From NAK19 sp034434515 (GTDB lineage: Bacteria > Chloroflexota > Anaerolineae > Anaerolineales > UBA4823), in assembly GCA_034434515.1 (NCBI GenBank), contig DAOTZA010000073.1, positions 1 through 19,470 of the forward strand: DNA of 19,470 bases, in the 5' to 3' direction. The translations under genes and the position numbers were made by a program. Under the pieces are notes generated by a model that saw only the letters and a program-made list of their open reading frames with translations, was not told the DNA's origin and did not search any database. Shown here one piece after another: positions 12,496-19,470 of the stretch. Each line of letters begins with the position of its first letter. Position 1 is the first letter of the stretch.

Positions 12496-15090
12496 TTACT
12501 CGACCACTTCGCCTTCGATAACCGGGATAGCCGCCGAGAAGACCAGCCCATCTTCGCCGCGATCGACCCGGATGGTATCCCCTTCCTTAAATTCGCCGGC
12601 TAAGATCTTGAGCGCCAGAGGGTCTTGCAATTCCCGCTGGATAGCCCGCTTAAGCGGGCGAGCGCCAAAATCGGGATCGTACCCCACTTCAGCGAGGTAC
12701 TCGCGGGCAGCCTCGGTGACCTCCAGGACGAAACCCCGTTCCTTCAGCAAGGCAGAGAGCCGCCGCAATTGAATATCCACAATGCCGCTGAGATGCTCTT
12801 TGGTGAGCGGATGAAAGAGGACAATTTCATCGATGCGGTTCAGAAACTCCGGGCGGAAATGCATCTGAAGCACGCGGGTGATCTCATCGCGGCTTACACG
12901 CCGTCCTCCTTCCCATAATTGATTGCCCAGGTTGCTGGTCATGATCACCAGGGTATTGCGGAAATCTACCGTGCGACCGTGACCATCGGTCAAACGACCG
13001 TCATCCAGTAATTGCAGAAGGACATTGAAAACTTCGCTGTGAGCCTTCTCGATTTCATCGAACAGCACCACGCTGTATGGGCGGCGGCGCACCGCTTCGG
13101 TGAGTTGACCGCCCTCTTCATAGCCCACATAGCCGGGCGGCGCACCGATTAGGCGGGAAACGGTGTGTTTCTCTTGATATTCGCTCATGTCAATGCGAAT
13201 CATCGCCCGCTCGTCATCGAACATAAACTCCGCTAAAGCCCGCGCCAGTTCTGTCTTCCCGACGCCAGTCGGACCCAGAAAGATGAACGAACCAATGGGG
13301 CGGTGGGGGTCTTGCAAGCCGGCGCGGGCGCGCCGTACAGCGTTGGAAACTACCCGTACAGCATCCTCTTGCCCAACCACGCGCTCGTGCAAGCGTCCTT
13401 CCATATGAATCAGCTTTTGCGTTTCGGCTTCCAGCAGCCGCGAGACCGGGATACCGGTCCAGCGCGCCACCACCTGAGCGATCTCTTCGGCGTCCACCTC
13501 CTCCTTGAGTAAGGCGCCGTCCTTCTGCAGTTCTTTCAGGCGCGCTTCGCTTGCTGCAAGCTGTTGCTCTAACTCGCGTAAGGTGCCATAGCGCAGGCGG
13601 GCAACGGTTTCAAGCTGGTTCTGGCGCTCGGCGCGTTCGATCTCGTAGCGGGTTTGCTCAATCTGCTCTTTGATCGCCTGCAATTGGGTAATCGCTTCTT
13701 TCTCTGACTGCCAGCGGGCGTGTAACTGGTTGGATTGTTCGCGCAGGTCGGCAAGCTCTTTCTCGATCCGTTCCAGACGTTCAAGCGAGGCTTTGTCCTT
13801 CTCCTTTTTCAGGGCTTCGCGTTCGATTTCCAATTGCAGGATTTGACGATCGACATCGTCTAAGGCTTGCGGTTTGGAGTCGATCTCGGTGCGCAGACGG
13901 GCTGCAGCTTCGTCAATCAAGTCAATGGCTTTATCCGGCAAGTGCCGATCGGCAATATAGCGATGGCTAAGCGTAGCAGCCGCGATTACCGCCGGATCGG
14001 TAATGCGCACGCCATGATGGATCTCATAGCGCTCTTTCAAACCGCGCAAAATGCTGATGGTCTCCTCAACCGTTGGCTCATCGATCAACACGGGTTGGAA
14101 GCGGCGCTCTAAGGCCGGGTCTTTTTCGACGTGCTTGCGGTATTCGTCCAGCGTGGTGGCGCCGATCATGTGCAGTTCACCACGTGCCAGCATGGGTTTG
14201 AGCATATTCCCGGCATCCATGGCGCCTTCGGCCGCCCCGGCTCCGACCACCGTGTGCATCTCATCGACAAAGAGAATCACCTCCCCGGCTGCATCGGAGA
14301 TTTCTTTCAATACCGCTTTCAGCCGTTCCTCGAATTCGCCGCGATACTTTGCGCCGGCGACTAGGGCGCCCATATCCAACTGCACCAGGCGTTTGCGCTT
14401 TAAGCCCTCGGGCACATCGCCTTTGACGATCCGCTGAGCCAGACCTTCGACAACCGCAGTCTTCCCAACGCCCGGTTCACCGATTAAGGCCGGGTTGTTC
14501 TTGGTGCGTCGGGAAAGGATCTGGATCACACGGCGGATTTCCTCATCCCGCCCAATCACCGGGTCTAGTTTTCCCTGGCGGGCGAGGGCAGTCAGATCGC
14601 GCCCATATTTTTCCAATGCCTGATAGGTGGTTTCCGGAGTTGGCGAGGTGACCCGCTGTGTGCCCCGAATGCCGGCCAGGGCTTTCAGGATGGCATCTTT
14701 GGTCAAGCCATATTGCGCAAGGCGCTTCCCTTCGATGCTATCGGTCAGACCCAGCAAGAGATGTTCGGTTGAAACATATTCATCCTGCATCCCTTTGGCA
14801 TAGCGTTCGGCGGCTTCTAAAGCCTCGACGGTTGGGCGCGCCAGCCCAATCTCACCTGCCGCGCCGTAAACCCGGGGGCGTTTCTCTAGCTCGTTTTGGA
14901 CTTCCTCCCGCAAGGCAAGCACGCTACCGGCAACGCGGGTGACAATGGCCGGCACAACGCTATCTTCCTGGCGCAATAAAGCCAGTAAGAGATGGGCCGG
15001 TTCAATTGCCTGATGATTGTAATCGCGCGCAATCGTCTGCGCTTTAAAAATTGCTTCCTGTGATTTTTGGGTGTACTTTTCTAAGTTCAT
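12496..15090 (-). CDS. clpB: Protein disaggregase ClpB (Hsp100 AAA+ ATPase)
   Basis: This 864-aa cytoplasmic hexameric ATPase pulls aggregated proteins apart with DnaK. It has the full layout. A Clp-N domain (1-145) is followed by AAA1 with Walker A GEPGVGKT (204-211), pore loop KYRGEFEERL (248-257) and Walker B LFVDEMHT (273-280). A long coiled-coil middle domain, about 400-530, is rich in E, K, R and Q. AAA2 has Walker A GPTGVGKT (606-613), pore loop GYVG (653-656) and VVLFDEIEKAH (674-684), then a D2-small domain. The middle domain separates it from ClpA and ClpC. AAGGAGGAG precedes the ATG. It sits 42 nt after a PPOX-fold gene on the same strand, and I see no CIRCE element or heat-shock operator upstream of either gene. 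Confidence 0.97.
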   Translation of the reverse strand: MNLEKYTQKSQEAIFKAQTIARDYNHQAIEPAHLLLALLRQEDSVVPAIVTRVAGSVLALREEVQNELEKRPRVYGAAGEIGLARPTVEALEAAERYAKGMQDEYVSTEHLLLGLTDSIEGKRLAQYGLTKDAILKALAGIRGTQRVTSPTPETTYQALEKYGRDLTALARQGKLDPVIGRDEEIRRVIQILSRRTKNNPALIGEPGVGKTAVVEGLAQRIVKGDVPEGLKRKRLVQLDMGALVAGAKYRGEFEERLKAVLKEISDAAGEVILFVDEMHTVVGAGAAEGAMDAGNMLKPMLARGELHMIGATTLDEYRKHVEKDPALERRFQPVLIDEPTVEETISILRGLKERYEIHHGVRITDPAVIAAATLSHRYIADRHLPDKAIDLIDEAAARLRTEIDSKPQALDDVDRQILQLEIEREALKKEKDKASLERLERIEKELADLREQSNQLHARWQSEKEAITQLQAIKEQIEQTRYEIERAERQNQLETVARLRYGTLRELEQQLAASEARLKELQKDGALLKEEVDAEEIAQVVARWTGIPVSRLLEAETQKLIHMEGRLHERVVGQEDAVRVVSNAVRRARAGLQDPHRPIGSFIFLGPTGVGKTELARALAEFMFDDERAMIRIDMSEYQEKHTVSRLIGAPPGYVGYEEGGQLTEAVRRRPYSVVLFDEIEKAHSEVFNVLLQLLDDGRLTDGHGRTVDFRNTLVIMTSNLGNQLWEGGRRVSRDEITRVLQMHFRPEFLNRIDEIVLFHPLTKEHLSGIVDIQLRRLSALLKERGFVLEVTEAAREYLAEVGYDPDFGARPLKRAIQRELQDPLALKILAGEFKEGDTIRVDRGEDGLVFSAAIPVIEGEVVE

Positions 15091-15132
15091 AACTCCTCCT
15101 TCTCACCTCCGCAGCGAAACGGTCGGCCGACT

Positions 15133-15552
15133 TTATCCTGCCTGGCTTTGACCGCCCTCACCGGGAGATTCATCTTCCAAAATAATTTCGTAGGTTGCGG
15201 TCTCAAATTTTTGTAACCGTCCAACCAGATCAAAAAACGTTTTTTGCAGTCCATACTTCTGCGAAAACAGCCGATTGATTGTCTCAGCCGTTTGGTTATC
15301 GACCCGCCGGGCAGTGCCCTTCACCCACCGCCCGATCACTTCACCCTGGGCTTTACATGGGGCTACCTGCACCTTAGGGAAATTGCGCATGCGTTTTGCC
15401 TTACCTGAATTGGCGCCGGTGCGCAGGTAAAGCTTTCCGTCGCGTTCCACGAACCAGACCGGGGTGCGGACACCATTGCCGTTGCGGCGATACGTTTCCA
15501 GGTTAAGATATTTCTGATCGAGAAATTGTCCCAATGCAGAACGGGTTTGCAT
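15133..15552 (-). CDS. PPOX-class flavin/F420-dependent oxidoreductase-like protein
   Basis: This 139-aa protein is of the pyridoxamine-5'-phosphate-oxidase split-barrel type. The core (KYLNLETYRRNGNGVRTPVWF, then GKLYLRTGANSGKAKRMRNFPKVQVAPC) matches the Rv2061-like PPOX group: a strand, a T-P-V-W-F substrate/cofactor strand, a K-(A/R)-(K/R)-(R/N)-P motif, and V-x-V-A-P-C. Members bind F420, FMN or heme and reduce or sense small molecules. The ligand here is unknown. AAGGAG 7 nt upstream supports the ATG at 15552. The gene is probably co-transcribed with clpB downstream. That could tie it to stress, but no published link is known to me. Confidence 0.78.
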   Translation of the reverse strand: MQTRSALGQFLDQKYLNLETYRRNGNGVRTPVWFVERDGKLYLRTGANSGKAKRMRNFPKVQVAPCKAQGEVIGRWVKGTARRVDNQTAETINRLFSQKYGLQKTFFDLVGRLQKFETATYEIILEDESPGEGGQSQAG

Positions 15553-15668
15553 TTCACTTCTCCTTACCTATAAATAATCTCTGTTCGACCAGTATAGAGA
15601 GGGAGAATATGAAAAGTGTATGTGGAACGTTAACCCTTTGTTGGATTTTCACCCCCCTTCATCGGCGT

Positions 15669-15775
15669 CCTGTTATAGCACACGGGTTGGGTCAGAGGCA
15701 CAGATGGACACGGACTTAACCCGTGTTTATCCCTTCAATCCGTGTACATCCGTGTCCTATCATAGCACACGGATT
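15669..15775. repeat. Cluster of short CACGG/CCGTG repeats in an intergenic gap
   Basis: A 20-bp element (CCTGTTATAGCACACGGGTT, 15669-15688) recurs at 15756-15775 with three differences. Between them are ACACGG (15708-15713) facing CCGTGT (15721-15726) and tandem ATCCGTGTAC/ATCCGTGTCC units (15739-15757). The layout resembles the REP array but with CACGG replacing CACAGG. The rest of the 15553-15783 gap shows no gene. Confidence 0.65.
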
Positions 15776-15783
15776 TTGTTCAT

Positions 15784-18378
15784 TTACTCGATGTGCGCGT
15801 CCACCCCCATCTGGCGGAACGTCTCGCGCACTTTGTCCTCAATCTCCGCTTCGCTAATCGAGCCCTCGGTTGCCTCAACAGAGAGGTGGAGTCTGGCAAA
15901 ACGGTTTTGGAGGAAGTTGAGCAAACCAAGCAAATCAGAAGCCCTTCCCAAGGGCAGGGTGAGCCGCATCCGCAAAGCGCTGCGGGTTGCCATGGGCTGA
16001 CTGACAGAGCTGGAAAGCGATGGGGTACTACTGGATGGGAAGGTTTGCGGCGAGACGACCAGGGTTGAGCTGGGTTCAGCAGAATTTTTTTGATCTGGCA
16101 AAGCACCTGTTGGCGGATAGATGAATTGAGCGGTTTGTTGCATCTGTTGCAGACAAATTTCCTCGCTGAGAATAATTTCTCGCCCCTGTAAACTGGGAGT
16201 GACGTCGTTCTTAAAGAAAAGCATTTTAGGTTGTTCGTTTTCGTCCAGTTCGCCCAAGCCAAAAATTCCCATCAAGACGCCCTCGCGTATGCCATCTTCC
16301 CAGACCCGCTGATTGGTAGTGAGGAACTCGCCGGGCGTGCGTGGCCCGCTTTCAACCAGTTGATGGGTAAACACATAGGAACGCTGGCTGAGGAAACGTT
16401 GTTTGATCACCATTGGGGAAAGTTTGGCGATCAGGCGGTTTTCCTCGTGCAGGCGCAAATGAACGCGCTCGTCCACACTCTGATCGCTACCGTAGGTGGG
16501 GATGCCCAAATCAAGCTGGGTGAGACCGCTGCGGTCTGGCAGATAGAGCAAGCGATACAGGTTCTCAATCTGCTCCTGTAAATCTTTGGCAGCCTGATTT
16601 TGTTTGGCTTCTAAATCTTTGCGCTGTTCGGTGCTCAGGGCAAGAGTATCGTCATGGACAAGGCTGGTAAGCGCCAGATGGCGACGGAGCAAGCTTTGGA
16701 AGGGGATTCTCTGGCTCTCCAGAGGGACAAGGAAAAAGAGCGTATTGCGACAAACCCGCGGCGTCTGTCCTTTTTCGTTAATAAAACGGTGGATCAGGTC
16801 TGGATCATCTCTGGGTAAGAGAATCAATTTAGGGAGAGGATCGTCGGGGATGTCAGCAGGGTTTTCCGGCCAGAGATACGTCTTCAGCATCTTGCCGCGC
16901 AAGCGTTGGCTCAGGGTGTTGCGTTCAGTGGCCTGCAATTCCTCGGCGGTGACGTTTTCCATGCGGATTGCCAGAGCGCGGTTGAGGTTGGCGGTGGTGG
17001 AGAAGTAATAGCGCCCGCCATGTTCGTGCAGATAGAACAGCAGGCGGTTGCTGAGTTTTCCCAGCACTTCCGCAATCAGGCTGGCTGGCACAGCACTGCT
17101 GAGAGTATGGCGCTTGATTTCGCCTGGCGTGGCGCCGGCTTCACCTCCCCCGCCCACAAAGGAGTAAAGAAAGATAGTGGTGGCGATCCGCTCGCCCAGC
17201 CCCAAGCCCTGATAGGCTTTGCCGATTTCCAGATTGGCTTTGCGGGCGCCAGCCTCAGCGCTGAGCAAATCGGCAGCCAGCACGCTGTCGTATTCGTTAC
17301 CGATGTGCTTGAGCAACTCGCGGCGGATTTCATCCTGTTGCAGGGGAAAATCCGCTAGGGTCAGATAAGGCGTGGGAGCAGATTTGAGGGCATGAACCAC
17401 CAACGCCAATAGACGCAGGGTGCCGCGCGTGCGCTGAAAATTGGGGAAACTGCCCCAGCGGTGATACAGCACGTCCACCACTTCGGGCAGAAAGGGATAG
17501 GTTTGCTTGAAGCGGTTGCGGTAGGCAAGGCTTTCCTCGCCGCGGCTCAGCAGCGATTCCCGCTCGGCCTGGTCAATATAGGCGTTGATTACTTCTGTTG
17601 CGGCTTGCTCGTCCACGTGCGCAAAGAGGCGCCGCCGGATGATGGCGCCGATCTCGTCATCCCTCACCGGGGTAAAGACCTTTTCCACCCGCCCGCTGAT
17701 TCTCTGCAATTGCTCAAACAGGCGGGTTGCCTGCTCGTTATAGTGTTCAAGCGTGCTGGATGGCAAGGTAATCACCAGCGCCACGCGTTCGAGCAGGGCA
17801 ACAGCTTCGGTCAGTTCCTGCATAAAGGCAAGGGTTTGGGCGGCCAGCGTCGTCTCACCAACCGGCACAGCAGCCGCCTTGACCACATACTCAAGCACCT
17901 CGTCCATCAGGATCAGCAAGGGCTGATGGGCTTCCAGCAGACGGCGCAAGCCCTCCCGACCGGGTGCGCTACGCCCCGCAAAGTCAGCCCGTGAACCGCT
18001 CAGTTGCTCCGCCAGCAAGCCCCACAGCGGCTCATCGGCAGCCAGCGGCGTGCCGACAATGACCGCCGCCTTCACCCCCCACCGGCGTGCCTTGTGATAG
18101 AGAGCAATCAACGAGTGCGTTTTACCACCGCCAAAGGGGGTTTGCATCTGAATCATCGGGTCGCCGCCCCTACCTTGCAAACGCTTTTCAACCACCGTAA
18201 ACAAGTTCTGGAGGCCTTCGGTTAAATACGTCTTCTGGAAGAACAAATCTGGGTCGTAGTACTCTTCTGGTCCGCGGTGATGAAAGACCTCCCACAAGTC
18301 GGCGGCAAACACATCCAGGGTGAGTCGCCCCTCGAGGATGTCATCATGCGGAATGGCAATGGTGTGAAAAGGTTTCAT
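15784..18378 (-). CDS. DUF499/COG1483-type AAA+ P-loop ATPase, probable defence-associated
   Basis: This 864-aa ATPase has Walker A TPFGGGKTHS (80-89) and Walker B LLILMDEVLEYV (154-165), and the opening LTLDVFAADLWEVF with YYDPDLFF is typical of DUF499 proteins. A Ser/Pro-rich linker near residues 770-800 precedes a small C-terminal domain (TLPLGRASDLLGLLNFLQNRF onward). Homologues are often encoded beside a DUF1156/COG1743 DNA methylase and other genes in defence islands. No such partner is in the window; on this strand it would lie to the right. The ATG at 18378 is chosen because AGGAGG lies 5 nt upstream; ten upstream codons fall in repeat DNA. The gene follows the RAYT gene after 61 nt on the same strand. 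The biochemical role is unknown. Confidence 0.82.
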   Translation of the reverse strand: MKPFHTIAIPHDDILEGRLTLDVFAADLWEVFHHRGPEEYYDPDLFFQKTYLTEGLQNLFTVVEKRLQGRGGDPMIQMQTPFGGGKTHSLIALYHKARRWGVKAAVIVGTPLAADEPLWGLLAEQLSGSRADFAGRSAPGREGLRRLLEAHQPLLILMDEVLEYVVKAAAVPVGETTLAAQTLAFMQELTEAVALLERVALVITLPSSTLEHYNEQATRLFEQLQRISGRVEKVFTPVRDDEIGAIIRRRLFAHVDEQAATEVINAYIDQAERESLLSRGEESLAYRNRFKQTYPFLPEVVDVLYHRWGSFPNFQRTRGTLRLLALVVHALKSAPTPYLTLADFPLQQDEIRRELLKHIGNEYDSVLAADLLSAEAGARKANLEIGKAYQGLGLGERIATTIFLYSFVGGGGEAGATPGEIKRHTLSSAVPASLIAEVLGKLSNRLLFYLHEHGGRYYFSTTANLNRALAIRMENVTAEELQATERNTLSQRLRGKMLKTYLWPENPADIPDDPLPKLILLPRDDPDLIHRFINEKGQTPRVCRNTLFFLVPLESQRIPFQSLLRRHLALTSLVHDDTLALSTEQRKDLEAKQNQAAKDLQEQIENLYRLLYLPDRSGLTQLDLGIPTYGSDQSVDERVHLRLHEENRLIAKLSPMVIKQRFLSQRSYVFTHQLVESGPRTPGEFLTTNQRVWEDGIREGVLMGIFGLGELDENEQPKMLFFKNDVTPSLQGREIILSEEICLQQMQQTAQFIYPPTGALPDQKNSAEPSSTLVVSPQTFPSSSTPSLSSSVSQPMATRSALRMRLTLPLGRASDLLGLLNFLQNRFARLHLSVEATEGSISEAEIEDKVRETFRQMGVDAHIE

Positions 18379-18388
18379 AATGACCTCC

Positions 18389-18416
18389 TTGCATTGTAGC
18401 ACTTGCATTGGAGCAC
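18389..18416. repeat. Tandem 14-bp direct repeat just upstream of the DUF499 start
   Basis: TTGCATTGTAGCAC (18389-18402) is followed directly by TTGCATTGGAGCAC (18403-18416), 13 of 14 identical. It adjoins the ribosome site of the ATPase gene and runs into the REP-like palindrome. Confidence 0.75.
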
Positions 18417-18430
18417 AGGATTAATCTGTG
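18414..18430. repeat. Degenerate REP-like palindrome on the 3' side of the RAYT gene
   Basis: CACAGGATTAATCTGTG is the array core CACAGGATTAATCCTGTG with one C deleted. With flanking bases it reads AGCACAGGATTAATCTGTGCT. It shows that the transposase gene is bracketed by the same repeat. Confidence 0.8.
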
Positions 18431-18439
18431 CTACTGCTA

Positions 18440-19087
18440 CTACTGTGCTATTGTGCTACATACGTACGTATATGGCCAAGCCCGCCAGTCGGAAACCAGC
18501 CCGGCTTTGACGGGATTATTGATAATGTACCATAAAATGCGCTCCAGTTCCGCTCCATTGCGCACAAAGTGATCGTAACTTTCATCCTGCCAGAATTTGC
18601 CACTACGACCGAGTTTCTGATTCGCGTAACGCGCTGTGCGCCCTTTGAGCAGGTGCAAGGTCTGGCTGAGGTGAGAGGGGTACCTGGACGGATTACGATC
18701 ATCAAAACGGGCCAGGTCAACCAATAGGTGCACATGATTGGGCATGATGCAAACTGCAAGCAGGTCATAATGGCTATCGTCCAGGTGGCGAATTTCGTCC
18801 ATGACCATTTGGGCGATTTCCGCCTGACGCAGCCAGGTGGGACCGTGCGCCATTTTGTCCAGCCATTCATCATAGCGGCCAAATAATTTCTTCGGGATTT
18901 TGGAGCGTTCGATTTGCCTTTCTATACCTATCAAGCGATCCGAGAGGCGTTGCTCCTCTTCTTTGAATTCTTTGCGCAAATGTTCAATCACTTCTACCGG
19001 CAGCGAGCCCGCCAGGCGAAAAGTGATAAAAAAGATCGCTCCCAAAGGGTGTATATGTGGCAAGTTGCGATGGTAGTAAACAGTCAT
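18440..19087 (-). CDS. REP-associated tyrosine transposase (RAYT, Y1/IS200-like HUH nuclease)
   Basis: This 215-aa HUH endonuclease is of the TnpA-REP type. The metal-binding HUH motif is MPNHVHLLV (H118 and H120), and the likely catalytic tyrosine is Y171 in WQDESYDHFVRN. The tail IIxNPVKAGLVSDWRAWPYTY is characteristic of RAYTs. Such enzymes cut and join single-stranded hairpins of REP repeats and usually act in trans on short elements; they are often domesticated. AGGAGG 6 nt upstream supports the ATG at 19087. Relative to standard RAYTs there is an extra charged helical segment (about 35-75). The last residues, CSTIAQ, are encoded by TAGCACA-type repeat DNA. Palindromic repeats of one family flank both sides. 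Confidence 0.93.
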   Translation of the reverse strand: MTVYYHRNLPHIHPLGAIFFITFRLAGSLPVEVIEHLRKEFKEEEQRLSDRLIGIERQIERSKIPKKLFGRYDEWLDKMAHGPTWLRQAEIAQMVMDEIRHLDDSHYDLLAVCIMPNHVHLLVDLARFDDRNPSRYPSHLSQTLHLLKGRTARYANQKLGRSGKFWQDESYDHFVRNGAELERILWYIINNPVKAGLVSDWRAWPYTYVCSTIAQ

Positions 19088-19204
19088 GAGAACCTCCTGC
19101 GCAACACAGGATTATCCTGCTACACACCGTGCCACAGGATTTAACCTGTGCACCGTCCCACAGGATTCATCCTGTGCACCGTGCCACAGGATTTATCCTG
19201 TGCA

Positions 19205-19263
19205 CCATAGGATTTACCCTTTACACACAGGATGAATCCTGCGCTACTATGCTACACACCGTG
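19205..19263. repeat. 59-bp composite repeat unit, copy 1
   Basis: A CCATAGGATTTACCCTTTACA half (19205-19225) is followed by a CACAGGATGAATCCTG hairpin half with a CTACTATGCTACACACCGTG tail (19226-19263). The first half is a decayed palindrome; the second keeps a clear stem. Confidence 0.88.
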
Positions 19264-19284
19264 CCACAGGATTTATCCTGTGCA

Positions 19285-19343
19285 CCATAGGATGTACCCT
19301 GTACACACAGGATGAATCCTGCGCTACTATGCTACACACCTTG
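19285..19343. repeat. 59-bp composite repeat unit, copy 2
   Basis: Same layout as copy 1, with three differences visible (GATGTACCCTGTA for GATTTACCCTTTA, and CTTG for CGTG at the end). Confidence 0.88.
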
Positions 19344-19416
19344 CCACAGGATTAATCCTGTGCACAGTCCCACAGGATTAATACTGTGCACCGTCCCACA
19401 GGATTAATCCTGTGCA

Positions 19417-19470
19417 CCATAGGAAGTACCCTGTACACACAGGATGAATCATGAGCTACTAAGCTACACA
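19417..19470. repeat. 59-bp composite repeat unit, copy 3, cut by the window edge
   Basis: Same layout, more diverged: AGGAAGTACCC in the first half and GAATCATGAGCTACTAAG in the second. The last five bases lie outside the window. Confidence 0.8.

Larger units (their letters stand above)
19105..19470. repeat. REP-like palindromic repeat array upstream of the RAYT gene, running off the window
   Basis: I count 14 palindrome-like units, each built on CACAGGATTAATCCTGTG or a variant. Simple units are 26 bp (core plus CACCGTC or similar) or 21 bp (core plus CA). Composite units of 59 bp (21+38) add a CTACTATGCTACACACCGTG tail. The order is: a start variant at 19105, simple units at 19132, 19158 and 19184, composite at 19205, simple at 19264, composite at 19285, simple at 19344, 19370 and 19396, composite from 19417. 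There is no unique spacer sequence and no gene. Confidence 0.92.

Noticed and set aside
18460..18471. 12-bp perfect palindrome ATACGTACGTAT as an operator
   Set aside because: It lies within the coding region of the RAYT, in codons for the conserved PYTYV tail, so coding constraint is enough to explain it.
19105..19470. CRISPR array at the right end
   Set aside because: The sequence between cores is itself repeated and units are full palindromes, so there are no unique spacers. The adjacent RAYT gene explains it as REP DNA.

Overview
The window looks like a chromosomal segment of a free-living bacterium, most likely a member of the Chloroflexota (Anaerolineae-like). I base this on protein style only: a PPOX/F420-type flavin protein, a sulfurtransferase-SufE gene pair of actinobacterial flavour, an ECF sigma gene followed by a very large membrane-anchored beta-propeller protein, and an S-box-controlled metK. 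No rRNA, tRNA or CRISPR array is visible, so the taxonomic call is inference.

Layout, left to right. (1) Positions 1-1756 (+ strand) are accessory: the tail of an unidentified gene, a beta-class DNA methyltransferase, and a two-gene ribbon-helix-helix/PIN toxin-antitoxin-like pair. A possible gene relic and an 81-aa unknown protein follow. (2) At 2127-3601 (- strand) a putative lipoprotein and a PfkB-family sugar kinase overlap by 4 bp. Divergent promoters separate them from (3) 3749-5045 (+), a two-domain sulfurtransferase followed by a SufE-like protein, a probable persulfide donor/acceptor pair. (4) At 5245-6736 (+) a consensus promoter leads into a SAM-I riboswitch with a clear terminator and then metK. 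A small membrane protein follows. (5) At 7289-10875 (-) an ECF sigma factor overlaps by 4 bp a 1008-aa protein with a short cytoplasmic head, one membrane segment and a TolB/PD40-like propeller, a likely sigma/anti-sigma sensory unit. Two tandem palindromic repeat units are built in frame into the head of that protein. (6) At 11006-15552 (-) lie an unknown 180-aa protein preceded by a strong promoter set between two copies of a 38-bp repeat, a CBS-CBS-ACT protein, clpB and a PPOX-fold protein. (7) At 15784-19087 (-) lie a large DUF499/COG1483-type P-loop ATPase and, directly upstream, a REP-associated tyrosine transposase (RAYT). (8) From 19105 to the right edge is a dense array of palindromic REP-like units with an ordered higher-level pattern. 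One degenerate copy sits on the other side of the RAYT gene.

The two ends of the window (methyltransferase plus toxin-antitoxin; DUF499 ATPase plus RAYT/REP array) look like mobile or defence-type DNA around a housekeeping core. The observations I rate most worth following are the RAYT/REP array, its position just upstream of the DUF499 ATPase, and the in-frame palindromic repeats inside the putative anti-sigma protein. No complete new multi-gene system is demonstrated here. The DUF499 gene may belong to a larger defence-type operon whose other genes lie beyond the right edge.
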